From Apteryx mantelli (lineage: Eukaryota; Chordata; Aves; Apterygiformes; Apterygidae), in assembly GCF_036417845.1 (NCBI RefSeq), contig NC_089980.1, forward strand, positions 59,208,501-59,272,500: a DNA stretch of 64,000 nucleotides, read 5' to 3'. The position numbers and the translations under genes are program-made. Below the pieces are notes generated by a model, which did no database searches, was not told the DNA's origin, and saw only the letters and a program-made list of their open reading frames with translations. Of this stretch, positions 48,897 through 60,222 are shown one piece after another; position 1 is the first letter of the stretch; each line of letters begins with the position of its first letter.

Positions 48897-51800
48897 GTAA
48901 GTTAGGAGTTCAAAAGAAGTCTCTGGCATCTTGGTTACCTCTTAAATGCAGAGCACAGATTTTTGCATTGTAGTTGAATTTTTGATCAGGGTAATTCTTG
49001 CTATATTATGTTCTATTTTTTGTGTGTTATCCTTTCCTTAGGGACTGGTAAAATGATGCACCTACATTGCTGGAGGAGGAGAGGAGGTGTTCATGCCTAA
49101 GAAAAGGCATGAAAAAAGAGGGAAACCTAATTTATTTGTGGAATTTACAAATTTTATGGTCTTGCTTTAGATGGATCATTCAGTCTCATGACATAGTAAC
49201 TGGACAAAAGTCAGAAATAATTCAGAGAGAAATGATAGAAACCTGGAATCACCCCTCTGGCATGAATCGTGTGAACTGTTATGCTGTACGCTGTTACGCT
49301 CTCTTTGCTTGCTGTTTTCTCAGTACCTTTAATTTTACATTCCTTTCTCTACAGCATCCCAACTATGGCTGGATCAGTAGTGGGCAGCTTTTTGGTAGTT
49401 GCTGCGCTTGGCAAGATGTGGGCTTGAATGTGCCTGGGCCATGGGGCAAGCTAGGCTCCACATCCCAGCCTTTCTTGCTGAATGCTTAGATTAGGAGATA
49501 AACATTTCTTCTTTCCATGCTTTGGCAAGAAAATAGCTAAGGGTGCTCAGATCAGTGCTGAACTTTGTGTAATGGGTGAAATGCAACCTTTTGGTGATTT
49601 GGACGCTATGTTGAAGTTTTTTGGATCCCCAGGACTTTGGCTATGGCCTAGCCATCTTGCTGCAGAGGCTGCTCTAATTAGATGCACAGTGCTAAACTGC
49701 ACAGGGCAGGATAACTCTCAGGTCAAAAAAAGGGAGATATCCCTGAAGCTGGACAGGTGTTCAACATGACTTTCCTTGGATTATGGTTACGAGCTTAAGA
49801 CCCTAAAACTTTCTTTCTTCTGGTAACCTAAATCCTTTTTCTGTTCTATCTTTAGCCAATAAAGTGTGTCCTAGGAAAATTTGATTTTTTTTTTTTTTTT
49901 TTTTTTAAATCAAGGACATTTTTTAAGCAAGGAAATCAACTGCTATATAATATTATGGAATTCTTCTATTCAGATTTTCACAGCAACAGTAAAGATCAGT
50001 TAGAAGTGCTAATGGTTTTCGTTGTGGCTGTGCCTGATTTGTTCCAGACATGTTCAGCTAAATTATTTTAAAAACACAGATAAATGCGAGTGGTTAAGAG
50101 ACAACGTGGCCATCACAAACTAGCAAAGCCAGAGAAAAGACTGAAATGTGATGTAACTTGAGACTATTTCTACCTGAAGTTGAGGGATAATTAGCTTTCT
50201 CAGATGATTGTGTGAGTGCTTTTATTTATTTATTTATTTATTTATTTATTATTAAACCTCTGCTAGGTACTAAAAGGACATGTAGTAGCTTCCTGACAAT
50301 TCTGTACATAGTGCTGTTGGCTTGAGCAAGTTCCAGTTTTGTTCTTGTTGATTAGGTTAAACTTGCAGTTCTATTTAATTACTTAATGTGGTTGCTTACT
50401 AGCTTAGTATGTGTATTGTACTTTATGAAGCAACAGGGTTTTTTTCTCCACTTCTAGTATATCCAGATTAGGACTGCTCAGAACTGTTGGAAAACAAAGA
50501 TGCCTCTGCAGAAATGCCAAAGACGTGATTTAGGATTCCCAAACTTAAACAAAATTTTTAAGCTTTTTGCCCTGCATAATAATAAGATGGTAGTGGTGCC
50601 TCTGTGAATTATACACATCTTTATTCTAAGAGGCTTTGAAACACCTATGTTTTTGTAAAATACAGGGTATTGCTTCTTTAGCTCTTTTTTAGATAACCAT
50701 AAGACTGTGTCACATTTTGATTATTAAATATTTAAAAATTATTTACTTTAAGTGTTTAAGAATGCAGTTTGCGGTAAATATCTGTGAAATCATAAACTAA
50801 GCATTTGCTGAGGTTTGTTTGCTTAGTGCCCTGCATTTTACTTTCTTTAATTTTTTTAGCCTGAAAGTCTGTTGACACTAGTCTGATCAAACTGCACCTC
50901 CTGCAGTGTCAACTACATTGCTTTTGCTTGTTTGAAGTCTCTGTTTTGGAGCAGTTACAGTTCCAAGAACGCTATATACTTTCTTTTCAGCTGATATACT
51001 CATCAAGCAGAATTAAAAGATTCTTGACATACTAAACAAAGACGTCTTTTTTTATTGTTGTAAGAGCTTGCCAGTAAACACTCTCCGAAATATAAAACAG
51101 AACAATACTTTTTCCATATTTTAAGACGCAGCAAACATATGGAGATAGGATGCTAGAAGGGAAATTTGTCTAACAATAAGGGGATATTTGCAAGTTTCTA
51201 AATATGTTGCTTGTTCCTGCTGTATTTATAATTCTCAAATACTGCAATAGAAACTATAAACAGTAACCAACTCTAAAATCAATGTGTTATAGAAGTAAGC
51301 ATTGTGCTGCTAGCTGGAGGTGGCATTCTTTTTGAAATGCTCGAGAAAAATAGATTTATTTTTCTTTCTCCAGTGACAGTCACCCCCATACCTGGGAAAA
51401 GCTGTATCTTGCTCATCATTGGCCAGTGACTGTTTGTAAGGTGAGATTTTTGTCTTTCATTTTCCTTTATCCTGACAAAGGGAGCTTTGGAAATTGGACA
51501 ATATATGTTTGAAAACAGAATGAACAAAGCCCGTTAGGTGTTTAATACTGCTTACACCCTTATATCTTTATAAAGGCATTGGTTGATCTTGGTCCAACTT
51601 TATGCAACTTTCCCCGCACTCTAGAGTAGCGATAAACAACACAGGGTTGTGGCATGTTATTGGTATAGTAGTCAATGCAGGCCATACTGTATAATAAGCC
51701 TTAATTGCTTGTTATATGTTCTTTTGATGTCTCCTTAGACCTAGACTTTGGCCAGACAGTGCAGGGAGACTTGTGTGCCTTGTCTGACTGAAGACAGCAG

Positions 51801-54800
51801 ACTAGTAGATGAACAGTCTGGTGCACAATTAGGTTTAGCTATGTAATGTTGGCTCCAGAATTTTAATGATAACTTATCAAATATGGATCTAATCAGGAAA
51901 AAAAGAGATCTGAAGTTGTTCTGGCAGGTGTCTTTGAGCACTTCTGTATCTGGGGGGGAACAAAAATGAACTCAACGTACTGTCAAGCACAGCTAAGAGA
52001 TGCAATTCTTATGTTCCTTTTGCTAATAGATACCTATTACCATCTGATAAGTAGAACTTTTTTCTTATTCAGGAAATACTTGAAAGCCTTGAATACTTGA
52101 AACCAGCTAGTTAAAAATAGGCTGTACCTTAAAAAGGAAAATGTGATCGGATTTACTGACACAAAGATGAAGGATCCTGTGGGTAATAAAGAGAAACTTC
52201 AGTCTTGGGCAAATGCTTGCTGTCTGGAGCCAAAAGATCCCACTTCTGGGACATTTAGGGTTATTTATCTATTTATAATATTAGAGTCTTACTTTTGTGC
52301 CACAGGTACTTCTTTATTTCTGATTCCTTTTTCTGGAACTATGTATAAAAGCAGTAGTGGCAAAACTTACATATTGCTAACAATTTTTGTGGCGAAGTAG
52401 GTGTGCTTTACATTGGCTAAACGTGTGGGGGGTGTGTTGAAGAACAAACTCAGAGGTGAATGACTAACTGAGGCCAAGGAGCAGCCCCTGTTCTGGCTTT
52501 ATGTTTTGTTTTTGAGGGGGAGGAAGGGAGATTTGATGCACTTTGTGTCTGATTTTGTGTTGAGCAAACATCACTGTTACAGACTGACAGAGTTGTTGGT
52601 GTTTTGAAATTTGTTTTGCCTAGCATAATTGGGCATTCAGAGTCAAAAGTGGTGGCAAACCCCTGCTTACATGAATAAAAAAGGCAAACTATCAAAAAAA
52701 CCCTTTTTCCTGTGATATGTTAGTGCTGGCTACTACTCTTAATTCTAGGGTGGTGCTGTTGATAAATGGACAAATAACCTTTATGACCCTAAAGTGAAGA
52801 CACTGGAGTGCATGAGTGAACATATCAAGTATCAAAAAATGTAGATTTTCTTACACTTTATGTTAATTCCTTTTGATATTCTGTAGTAGAAGATGGACAG
52901 AAACATTCCAAATGAGTGGAGAAAAACAGAAATTAATATCATGTTAAGTGACTTTTTGTACTATTTCACATCACTGAGTCACACAAAGAAACTGACTGTT
53001 CAGCTCTACTCCTGTACCAGCTTTCTATTTGTTAACATTGTATATTAACTTAAGAGGAGTTCCCAAATTCGGCTATGGGCTTTTTTTTTTTTTAATGTAG
53101 ATTCTTCTGCATCGTCAGTGTATTCGTGTATGATTTATATATGATTGCTATTTTATTTCAATGAGAAAATACTTCAAGCATCATTCTTCAGTTTAAAACT
53201 GCTGACCACATTGAACGGAAAAATAGCTGGGTGAAGGAAACTACAAAACCATGCTTTCATAAACTGTTTTATGCAAGTACTTATTAGTGTTTATACTTCC
53301 TGTATAAAGGAATCTGATTATATACTGGGCAGTTTGCTGCATGCTGTGCTCTTGATAGGTGTGTGGATGACCTACATCTTAATTTCGACCTGTTTTGGAT
53401 ATCTGTATGTGGGAAAAGATTTTCAGGCTTTCACAGGAAAAGAAACGTAACTTCATTTTTTAAAATTAGAAGACACAGTTCACGTGCCAGAAATTTGAGA
53501 ATATACATCTATAAGCTCTTCCTGTACTTTAAGCTGTAAGTAATTGTGTTCAGCTGTTTGTTTTTTTAATTACCTACTGTGTTCTGCACAGTTAAACTGG
53601 AAAGTATATGTTTTATAATCATATCTTCTAAACTAACCTATTAAAATAAAACTTGGTTAACTAGTGAGAGTCATGAAGGCGGTAATTCCAGGACTTAAAC
53701 TACTGGCTACTACAGTAAAAGAGTAAAGGAGGGAGAGAGATGCTCTTCCTCATCATATAAGTAATTATAAATTCCAGTAACTTATAAGTGAACTAAAGTG
53801 ACTATGTCATTGTAAAAGACATTTGAGATCCAAGAATTGAGCTTGGATGACTTTAACAACCCCATAATAAATTGTGCCTGTAGTGCAATTTATTAAACTT
53901 CATGTGATTAATTTTTTTGTTATTGTCCCATTAGTTGGCCATTGTGGAGTTTTTGTATGAATGATAACTCTTTACATGAGGTAGGTGGATAGAGTTGCCT
54001 CAACCTGTCTGCTTTCCCTAACAATTTCACATCTGATAGAAATGAAAAATGCTTTGCCAGGGACAGACTTGGACTTTCTGGTCGCAAATGAATGTGAATC
54101 CTGTTAGATGGAAATAGTAACAACTCAAGGGCAAGAAGAGGGACTTTTTTTTCTCTTGGAGTTGTGAAGATCTTTAATTCAAGAACCAAAAAAGGGAAAA
54201 ATTTATTATTGCAGCTTTTGTGTCTTGGAGATTGTAAAAAGAGAAAAACTTCTGTAGGTGCTTCTTGCAGGAATACAGTAGGTGTGTGAAATGGGGAAAA
54301 TCAGATGCAAGTGTGTAGGCTATTCAGTTCCTGCTCTTGTGAGAATAGGAAGGATGATAAAGAAATGGGTTGTAAGCCATGCTGTGGTCTGCTTTGTACT
54401 GCACATAGATGCTGATCAAATGGAAGAATCAAAGAAAGGACAACAGAATAGCCTGGTGAGCAGAACAGCCCGTGTTCAAGTTTGGATATAGTGTTAGCCT
54501 GCAGATTATTTTATTTTATTTTTTATTTTTTTTAATGAGATCAAGGATTCTCCTATTTTCAGGCTTGGGTAATAGTTTCATAGTAAAGTCTTAAAGGAAG
54601 AATAGAAACACTGCTTTGTTTGATAAAAATAGAAGTAGTCACATAATACAGAAAGAATTAAAGGGACTAAGGTGAGGGCAGTACAATACTCTCATCTAAC
54701 ATATGATCAAAAAGTTTCTTATATTAGATAATAGGATACCTTTATTGCTTTCTTAGTTGTATACAAAGCCAGCTATTTCTAAGTAAGCCCAGCTCTTGAC

Positions 54801-57800
54801 ATACACTACTTTGCAATGAAAGAAAAAACTTCTTCCTAAGTGCTAATATAACTCCTAAGATAACTCTTAGTCTCTTCTTTAACCTCTCATTAAATGAGAG
54901 ACAATGTGTCATGTCTGTTATCCTTATAATTATTCCCATCAAACCCTTGTTTGCTGGAAGACTGTGCTGAGGGGACTCTATCAGCATGAAGCAAGAAAGT
55001 CCTTTTAAACCTAGTTCCCATAAGAAACCATGTTATTTAGTAAAGACAAAGAGCTAATTTCTAGTTCCGGTGTGAATTATCTAGTGTGAATATCCTATCT
55101 CCAGTTTTATAGTCTGTGGTCTAATGAAACCAACTTCCTTATGAATAATCTCTCTTTTTAGAAACTTTTGTGGGTCTTTGTTGTTTTCTGTCATGACAAA
55201 CACATGAAAGGTTTTAGCTTATCAGCTTGCGCTAGAGAAAAGTGTTCAACAAAAAATGAATTTGTTTAATTTCCATCTTTCCAGAATTTTTCCAGCGTTT
55301 TTTTTCTAAATTCGAGCCATTCAGTCAGTGATTAGTTTCAACCCAAGGGAGAGTTGTGGAGGAGAGGGAAGAACTACAGAATATTCAGGAGAGGGGAATT
55401 GAAGAGGGGAATCTCTGCTTTTCAGCTTCAAAAGAAAGAATTTTTCATAGCAATTGCAATGTTTTGTTACAAAATAGCACTTAAATTTGTTCTTAATTAA
55501 ACAGCTAACCTACTTAAACAAGGTGGCGGAAAGGCAAAGCAGGATTAAATCTCACCTCCCAGAAGCTGACATTTTATTTAAACTTCTTTGGATATCTGTG
55601 TATGATCCAGTACCACTACCCTCTCCTACTGACAGGCTGCCATACCGAGGAATTCAGAACTTGCGCAGCTCTACTTCTGTGATACCTTGGTGCAGTTTCG
55701 CTGTTAGCATTTGAGAAGCGAAAGGAGCTGCCAAGCTTCTGGCAGCAGCTGTGCAGCCAAGGTCCTGCTGTTACAAGCAGACTCACCTCCCAGCTGCAGC
55801 ATTTTCTCTCAGCGTAGTAGGTAGGTGCTGTCAGGGCCCACTGGTGCTTTTCTCAGCGTTATAGATCATATGCAATTCGTTTGGATTGGTCTGATTATCA
55901 TATTGCTTTAAAATGGGAGAAAACAATATTCCTTTTGTTCAAAGTAACCCAAATAGGGAAGAATCTCCGAGGCCCAATGCCTGCTTTAAAATACACATTT
56001 ATAACTCCATTTCAAGTCAACAGTTGCCTGAGGTTGCAGTAATCCTTCAGTGATTACGTGAGTGTGTTTGCAGAAATAGCAGGGCTACCCAGCTTGCCAG
56101 ATTGGTGTTTGCTCATTTTACAATATTGATTTAAAAAGAACATTGGAAAAACACTAGTGCTAAAGTTTGAAAGGAGGATGAGTGCAGCTGGCCACAGAAT
56201 GCCAAGAGTGACCTAGTGTGGTGTAGGCTGTGTTGATCTAACCATTAGCCAGCATACGGTGTCGTAGAGGGAAGAGGATGAAATGTGTAGAAGAAACTGC
56301 CAATTGCTTTAGTGCCATGATAGGGGGAATTGGTGCCTGGCATCCCACAGAGGCAGAGGTGAAAGGATACTAGGTCTTTGTTCAGTTCTTGTGCTTTCAG
56401 TCTGTTTGTGTGTCAAGTGACTTGAGGAGACTTATACAAAGCCTGAAAACAAGCCAGAGGTTTTTAGTGTCTTTCCAGCGTTGGCAGGATTGTGGCAGTG
56501 CTTGTTTCTTCGCTTGCCTGTGCATTTCAGGGCAATAGTTTTTAAGTCTATACCACACATGCCCTTGAGTTTTTCTGAGTCAGCTGAGGGCCTTATCTAT
56601 TCTTTGGGGAGGTTTTAAATTAAGACATTGGCAGTCTGACCACATTTTCATAATTTAGCTTTCATTCTGGCTGCAAAGTATGCTGTTTCCAATTAGAACC
56701 AAAACAGATCCTGGGTCTCAACCTGAACCCTAGTAGTAGCAGCTGCCTCAAGTTTCAAATGCTGTGGGGTTTGCCGTAGCTTGTCTGAGAATTGTGTTTA
56801 AGGTGGCATAAGGAGCATAATGACACTGTGCTTGTTCCCACCCTCGGTAGACCAAGGCGGTTAGCTGTCAGGCTGTAGCTCAGGGGATGATGAGCAAGTC
56901 ACTGGCTATTAGTGTGTTGTAGCTTGACCTAGATAACTCTTGCAGCTCCTCAAAGCTAGTGTCATGACAGGAGCAAAGTTGTTAAGATTCTTGCTGTGCG
57001 TGTTTGCTGGAAACCTTTCAGGAATGAAGCTGGTGCTGGGTTTAATTGCTTCTCTTTACTGGAGCGCATTGGTGGCAAGAGGGGAGAGGAAGGAAAAGGG
57101 CACAGAACGAGACAGGCTTTGCAGAGTTGGCGGTTTTGCTGCCACTGGCCTGTGGCATGTGAAAGGCAATTAGTGAGATTACAGGTCTCTCTCTGCTCTT
57201 CTCTACGCTCTGACCTTGCTAAAATGCATAATGACATAGTTAAGACAGGATGTAAAATGCAGAGCTGAAAAGAAAAGCTGGTGTTTTGGGGAAAGAAGGC
57301 CTGAGGAGGCTGTTATTTAATGGATAAAATATTGATTTTAAAAAGCCATAATTACTAAGCAGAATAATCGGGGGAAAAAACAGTAATGGTATTCTGTGAT
57401 ATGTGAGCATAAAATTTCTTTTGTGTAGTCAGGGATATGTAATCTAATCTAAAAAACAGTTGATGTGTAGGCTACTTTTCCCGCATTATCAGAAGTTTTA
57501 TATGGGGGCTTTTTTTGGTGGGAGTGTATGTATTCTTTTCTCCTTGCTCTCTTCCCTCCTTCCTAAAGTCAAAATCTTTAAAAATGCATTCTAACCACTT
57601 TGCTTGAAGTAAGCAACCTATTTGATACGTACTGTGGTACCTATCTCATCTTGTTTTTTTCCTTCTGTAATTCTTTCCCTTTATAATACAATAACAAAAT
57701 ACTCCTGGACTTTTACAGATGGTTGTGTGCTTGACTAATATTACAGTTTCTTGACACATTAAAATACATTGATTTTGATAGCTCCGGACTCCTTGGAAAA

Positions 57801-60222
57801 GTCTGATGCTGAGAAAAATACTGAACACTGGCAGGCAGAATATCGCAAGATAAATGTAGATTTAAATCCATTTGTGTATTATGGATCGGGCTATCTTTTA
57901 TGAACTCAGAACCTGTCCTTTGTCTTATTTTTACCCTGCTCACTCAGGATGTTTTCTGGTATTCACTTGATGTACTTCAAAACTTTAGAGCCAGTTGATC
58001 TCAAGTGAATGGGTTAATCCATGGCAGCTTCAGGTAACTGGAGTTCACCAATTCTGGGACAAGTCAGAGCTCTCATTTTTTCACTGGTACCTTGAGCTCT
58101 TATTTTCTCATTAAACCATTGTCCCTGAACACACACAACAAATATTCTGTGTTCTTGTTTTCTACAGATGAGTGCTAATGATTGTCAAGACCCTCCAGAG
58201 TACTGGACAATCCATGGACTATGGTATGATCATAGAGTGCTTTTATTTCAACTTGGGAAAAAAAAATGAAGTTTTGCACCAGGATATTTAATGCTTTTTC
58301 TGTTGAGGGCTCAATCAATCTGTTTTATCTTGTGATTGCTTGAAACAAAAGCCCTCATTTTGTTGGAAATCAAAAACTTATGTTTTGTTATAAAACTGAA
58401 ATACATTCCTGCATATCTCATGACTCACTGAGCTCCTAAAATCCTATTGCCACATAAGCAATTTACTTACCCATCTCTTCATAAAATCACTGATGTTGTC
58501 AAACAAAAAGGGAAGTATGTTTTCCCCTCTTTCTTTCTCTCCCTGAGTACACAGAACTTGTTAGTGTCTCATGACTGCCTGTGGCTTTCAGAGTCTTAAC
58601 TCAGCACAGATATTGTAAAGGCATAGGAAAAATGTATTTGCTTCCAAGAAATCAGCTTGCAGGAGCTGATATGAGTGGCAGCAGTCTGAAGGTTTTCATA
58701 ATGACAAATAAGGGAAAAAACTCAGTAGAGGAGGTTGGTGACCTCTGTGCCCTGGAAGGATGAGCAGCATTACAGCTAGATTTCAGTGGTGTTTAGGTGA
58801 GACTTGCAGAGTCGTCACATGGCACAGTATTTGGGGAGGTCAGCTTCACTAGTGACGTTATGTGCAAGACCCCTCCATATCATTACTCTCCCCTGTATGT
58901 CCTTTACACAGGAGGTGAGTGATTGGAGGGCCTAACAAAGCCTCTGTTTTTTGGGGAACGTTCTGGCTGTGATTAATGTCTTGAATTTTTACTCATAAAA
59001 CACTGTGAATGCTGATAGATTTCTTGCATTTTTTTTTAATCAAATTCCCAGTTATAATCCTGCATGTTTAAAATATAGGCTAATGATACATTGTCACCTA
59101 CCATTAGTGATTTGTGAGACATCTTTTTTTCACTTTTTTTTTTTTTTTCTTTCCTAGGCCTAATAAAGCTGAAGAATGTAATAGGACATGGCACTTCAAT
59201 GTCACTGAGATTAAGGTATTTATTTAAATCAAAACACTCATACCGAGTAGGGCTGAGTGCAATTACTTTTGCACATCCTGTATGCAAAATCTGTAACTCA
59301 TAATGTATCACTCTTAAAGCAGTTTACTGACAGCTATGTTCTTTTAAAGACTCCAAACATTCAGTGTGTGCTTCTGGTATTACTTGAAGCCTGCAGTGCC
59401 TATGATGATCAGCAGCCCTTCGTACTTGATTTTGTAGATGTGTGGTTTGACACGTTCAGCTACTTTCTGCAGAAAAAGTCTAGAGAACATAGACTGTGGA
59501 TCTCCAGTGATAACAAGTACCTGTGAAAAAGAGATTACAGTTAATTCATGTTCTTTGCAAATCATTTTCTGCTGGAAAGCCAGAACTCATAAAATAGGAC
59601 ATAGTTCAGAGTACATTTTGTATGTGTCTTCTTCCAGGGCTGTTACTGAGCATCAGCTGTTTTAAGCCCTTTTCTTCTGCTGGGGCTGCTAAGAGAAATG
59701 AAAGTCCTCTCCAATATCTCCAAGCATAGGCACAGATAAGAAAGAGAGGAGGAGCGAAAACTGCAGTGCATTGTCGTCTTGTAGAATTCTTCCTTTTTAT
59801 TTTATATTTTATTCAGCTGTTTTATAAACAGAGATGTGAGAGTTGAGCCTACAAATGTGAAAAGCTCCATGATTGCACAATTTCTGCAGGACAGTTGAAG
59901 GAGGCAGGGGATCAGTATTTTAATACATTGTTTCAGATATTTAGGTATTTGCACCTACCTATCACCTCCAACAACGCCATTTTCAGAATATTGTGGGAAA
60001 AGGGCATCTTTCCTTTTTCTGCCAGTAAATGTTTGTCAGGGATGCTTAAAGATGAGGCTTCTGTTTTAGAAAATGTATCAATTTATGTCAATTGTGTAAG
60101 AAATAGCTTTTGAGCTCTGCAGGTGCTTTTCATTATCTTTGTTATTTTTAGGATCTTCTGTCAGACATGAGACACTATTGGCCTGATGTGCTTCATTCAT
60201 CTCTGAATCGCACCCAGTTCTG
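48808..60222 (+). CDS. RNASET2: RNASET2, ribonuclease T2, 5' part (five coding exons; gene runs off the window)
   Basis: RNase T2 is a secreted and lysosomal glycoprotein that cuts single-stranded RNA at acid pH through a 2',3'-cyclic phosphate. Joined exons are 48808-48896, 51374-51440, 58168-58223, 59158-59215 and 60152-60222: 113 full codons plus two bases, in register throughout. Residues 1 to about 24 are a signal peptide (MKPAKLHYWILGCFSMALCC). HTWEKLYLAHHWPVTVCK (35-52) is the first core strand. WTIHGLW-P (65-72) is conserved active-site segment I, with catalytic His68. Cys51, Cys58 and Cys78 fit family disulfides. N-glycosylation sequons are N79-R-T, N85-V-T and N109-R-T. Segment II (HEWEKHGTC in human) should open the next exon but is not found before 64000. 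Identity is secure. Confidence 0.96.
49885..49906. repeat. 22-base T homopolymer
   Basis: T run within the RNASET2 intron. No minus-strand retrocopy is recognised beside it. Confidence 0.95.
50221..50252. repeat. (TTTA)8 microsatellite
   Basis: Eight uninterrupted TTTA units inside an RNASET2 intron; likely length-variable. Confidence 0.95.
51374..51440 (+). CDS. RNASET2: RNASET2 second coding exon (codon 30 to residue 52)
   Basis: Encodes S(split)DSHPHTWEKLYLAHHWPVT then VCK. Acceptor TTCTCCAG|TGACAG, donor TGTAAG|GTGAGA, 67 bp, phase 2 to 0. Human reads HEWKKLIMVQHWPETVCEK here. Confidence 0.95.
51441..58167 (+). other. RNASET2 intron (6.7 kb)
   Basis: GT-AG. Mostly AT-rich, with a less AT-rich stretch at about 55600-57250 that shows no recognisable coding or repeat family. 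No CR1 tail or LTR seen. Confidence 0.8.
58168..58223 (+). CDS. RNASET2: RNASET2 third coding exon (residues 53-70, two bases of codon 71)
   Basis: Encodes MSANDCQDPPEYWTIHGL. Acceptor GTTTTCTACAG|ATGAGT, donor GACTATG|GTATGA, 56 bp, phase 0 to 2. Carries catalytic His68. The intron cuts inside the conserved IHGLWP motif, in the Trp codon. Confidence 0.96.
58224..60151 (+). other. RNASET2 introns on either side of exon 59158-59215
   Basis: 58224-59157 (934 bp) and 59216-60151 (936 bp), both GT-AG. Nothing beyond T runs was recognised. Confidence 0.85.
59158..59215 (+). CDS. RNASET2: RNASET2 fourth coding exon (codon 71 to residue 90)
   Basis: Encodes W(split)PNKAEECNRTWHFNVTEIK. A strong polypyrimidine tract (about 59125-59155) leads to TTTCCTAG|GCC; donor ATTAAG|GTATTT, 58 bp, phase 2 to 0. 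Human: PDKSEGCNRSWPFNLEEIK. Two N-glycosylation sequons (NRT, NVT). Confidence 0.95.
60152..60222 (+). CDS. RNASET2: RNASET2 fifth coding exon (residues 91-113, two bases of codon 114)
   Basis: Encodes DLLSDMRHYWPDVLHSSLNR then TQF. Acceptor TTATTTTTAG|GATCTT, donor GTTCTG|GTGAGT, 71 bp, phase 0 to 2. Human: DLLPEMRAYWPDVIHSFPNRSRFW. The next exon should begin with the last base of Trp114. Confidence 0.96.

Larger units (their letters stand above)
48897..51373 (+). other. RNASET2 intron after the signal-peptide exon (2.5 kb)
   Basis: GT-AG. Includes a T run of 22 (49885-49906) and a (TTTA)8 microsatellite (50221-50252). A 140-codon frame at 49067-49489 lacks an ATG-supported start and any recognised similarity. 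Confidence 0.85.

Noticed and set aside
49067-49489. 140-codon plus-strand frame in an RNASET2 intron
   Set aside because: Begins at a non-ATG codon, shows no similarity I know and would break the RNASET2 reading frame.
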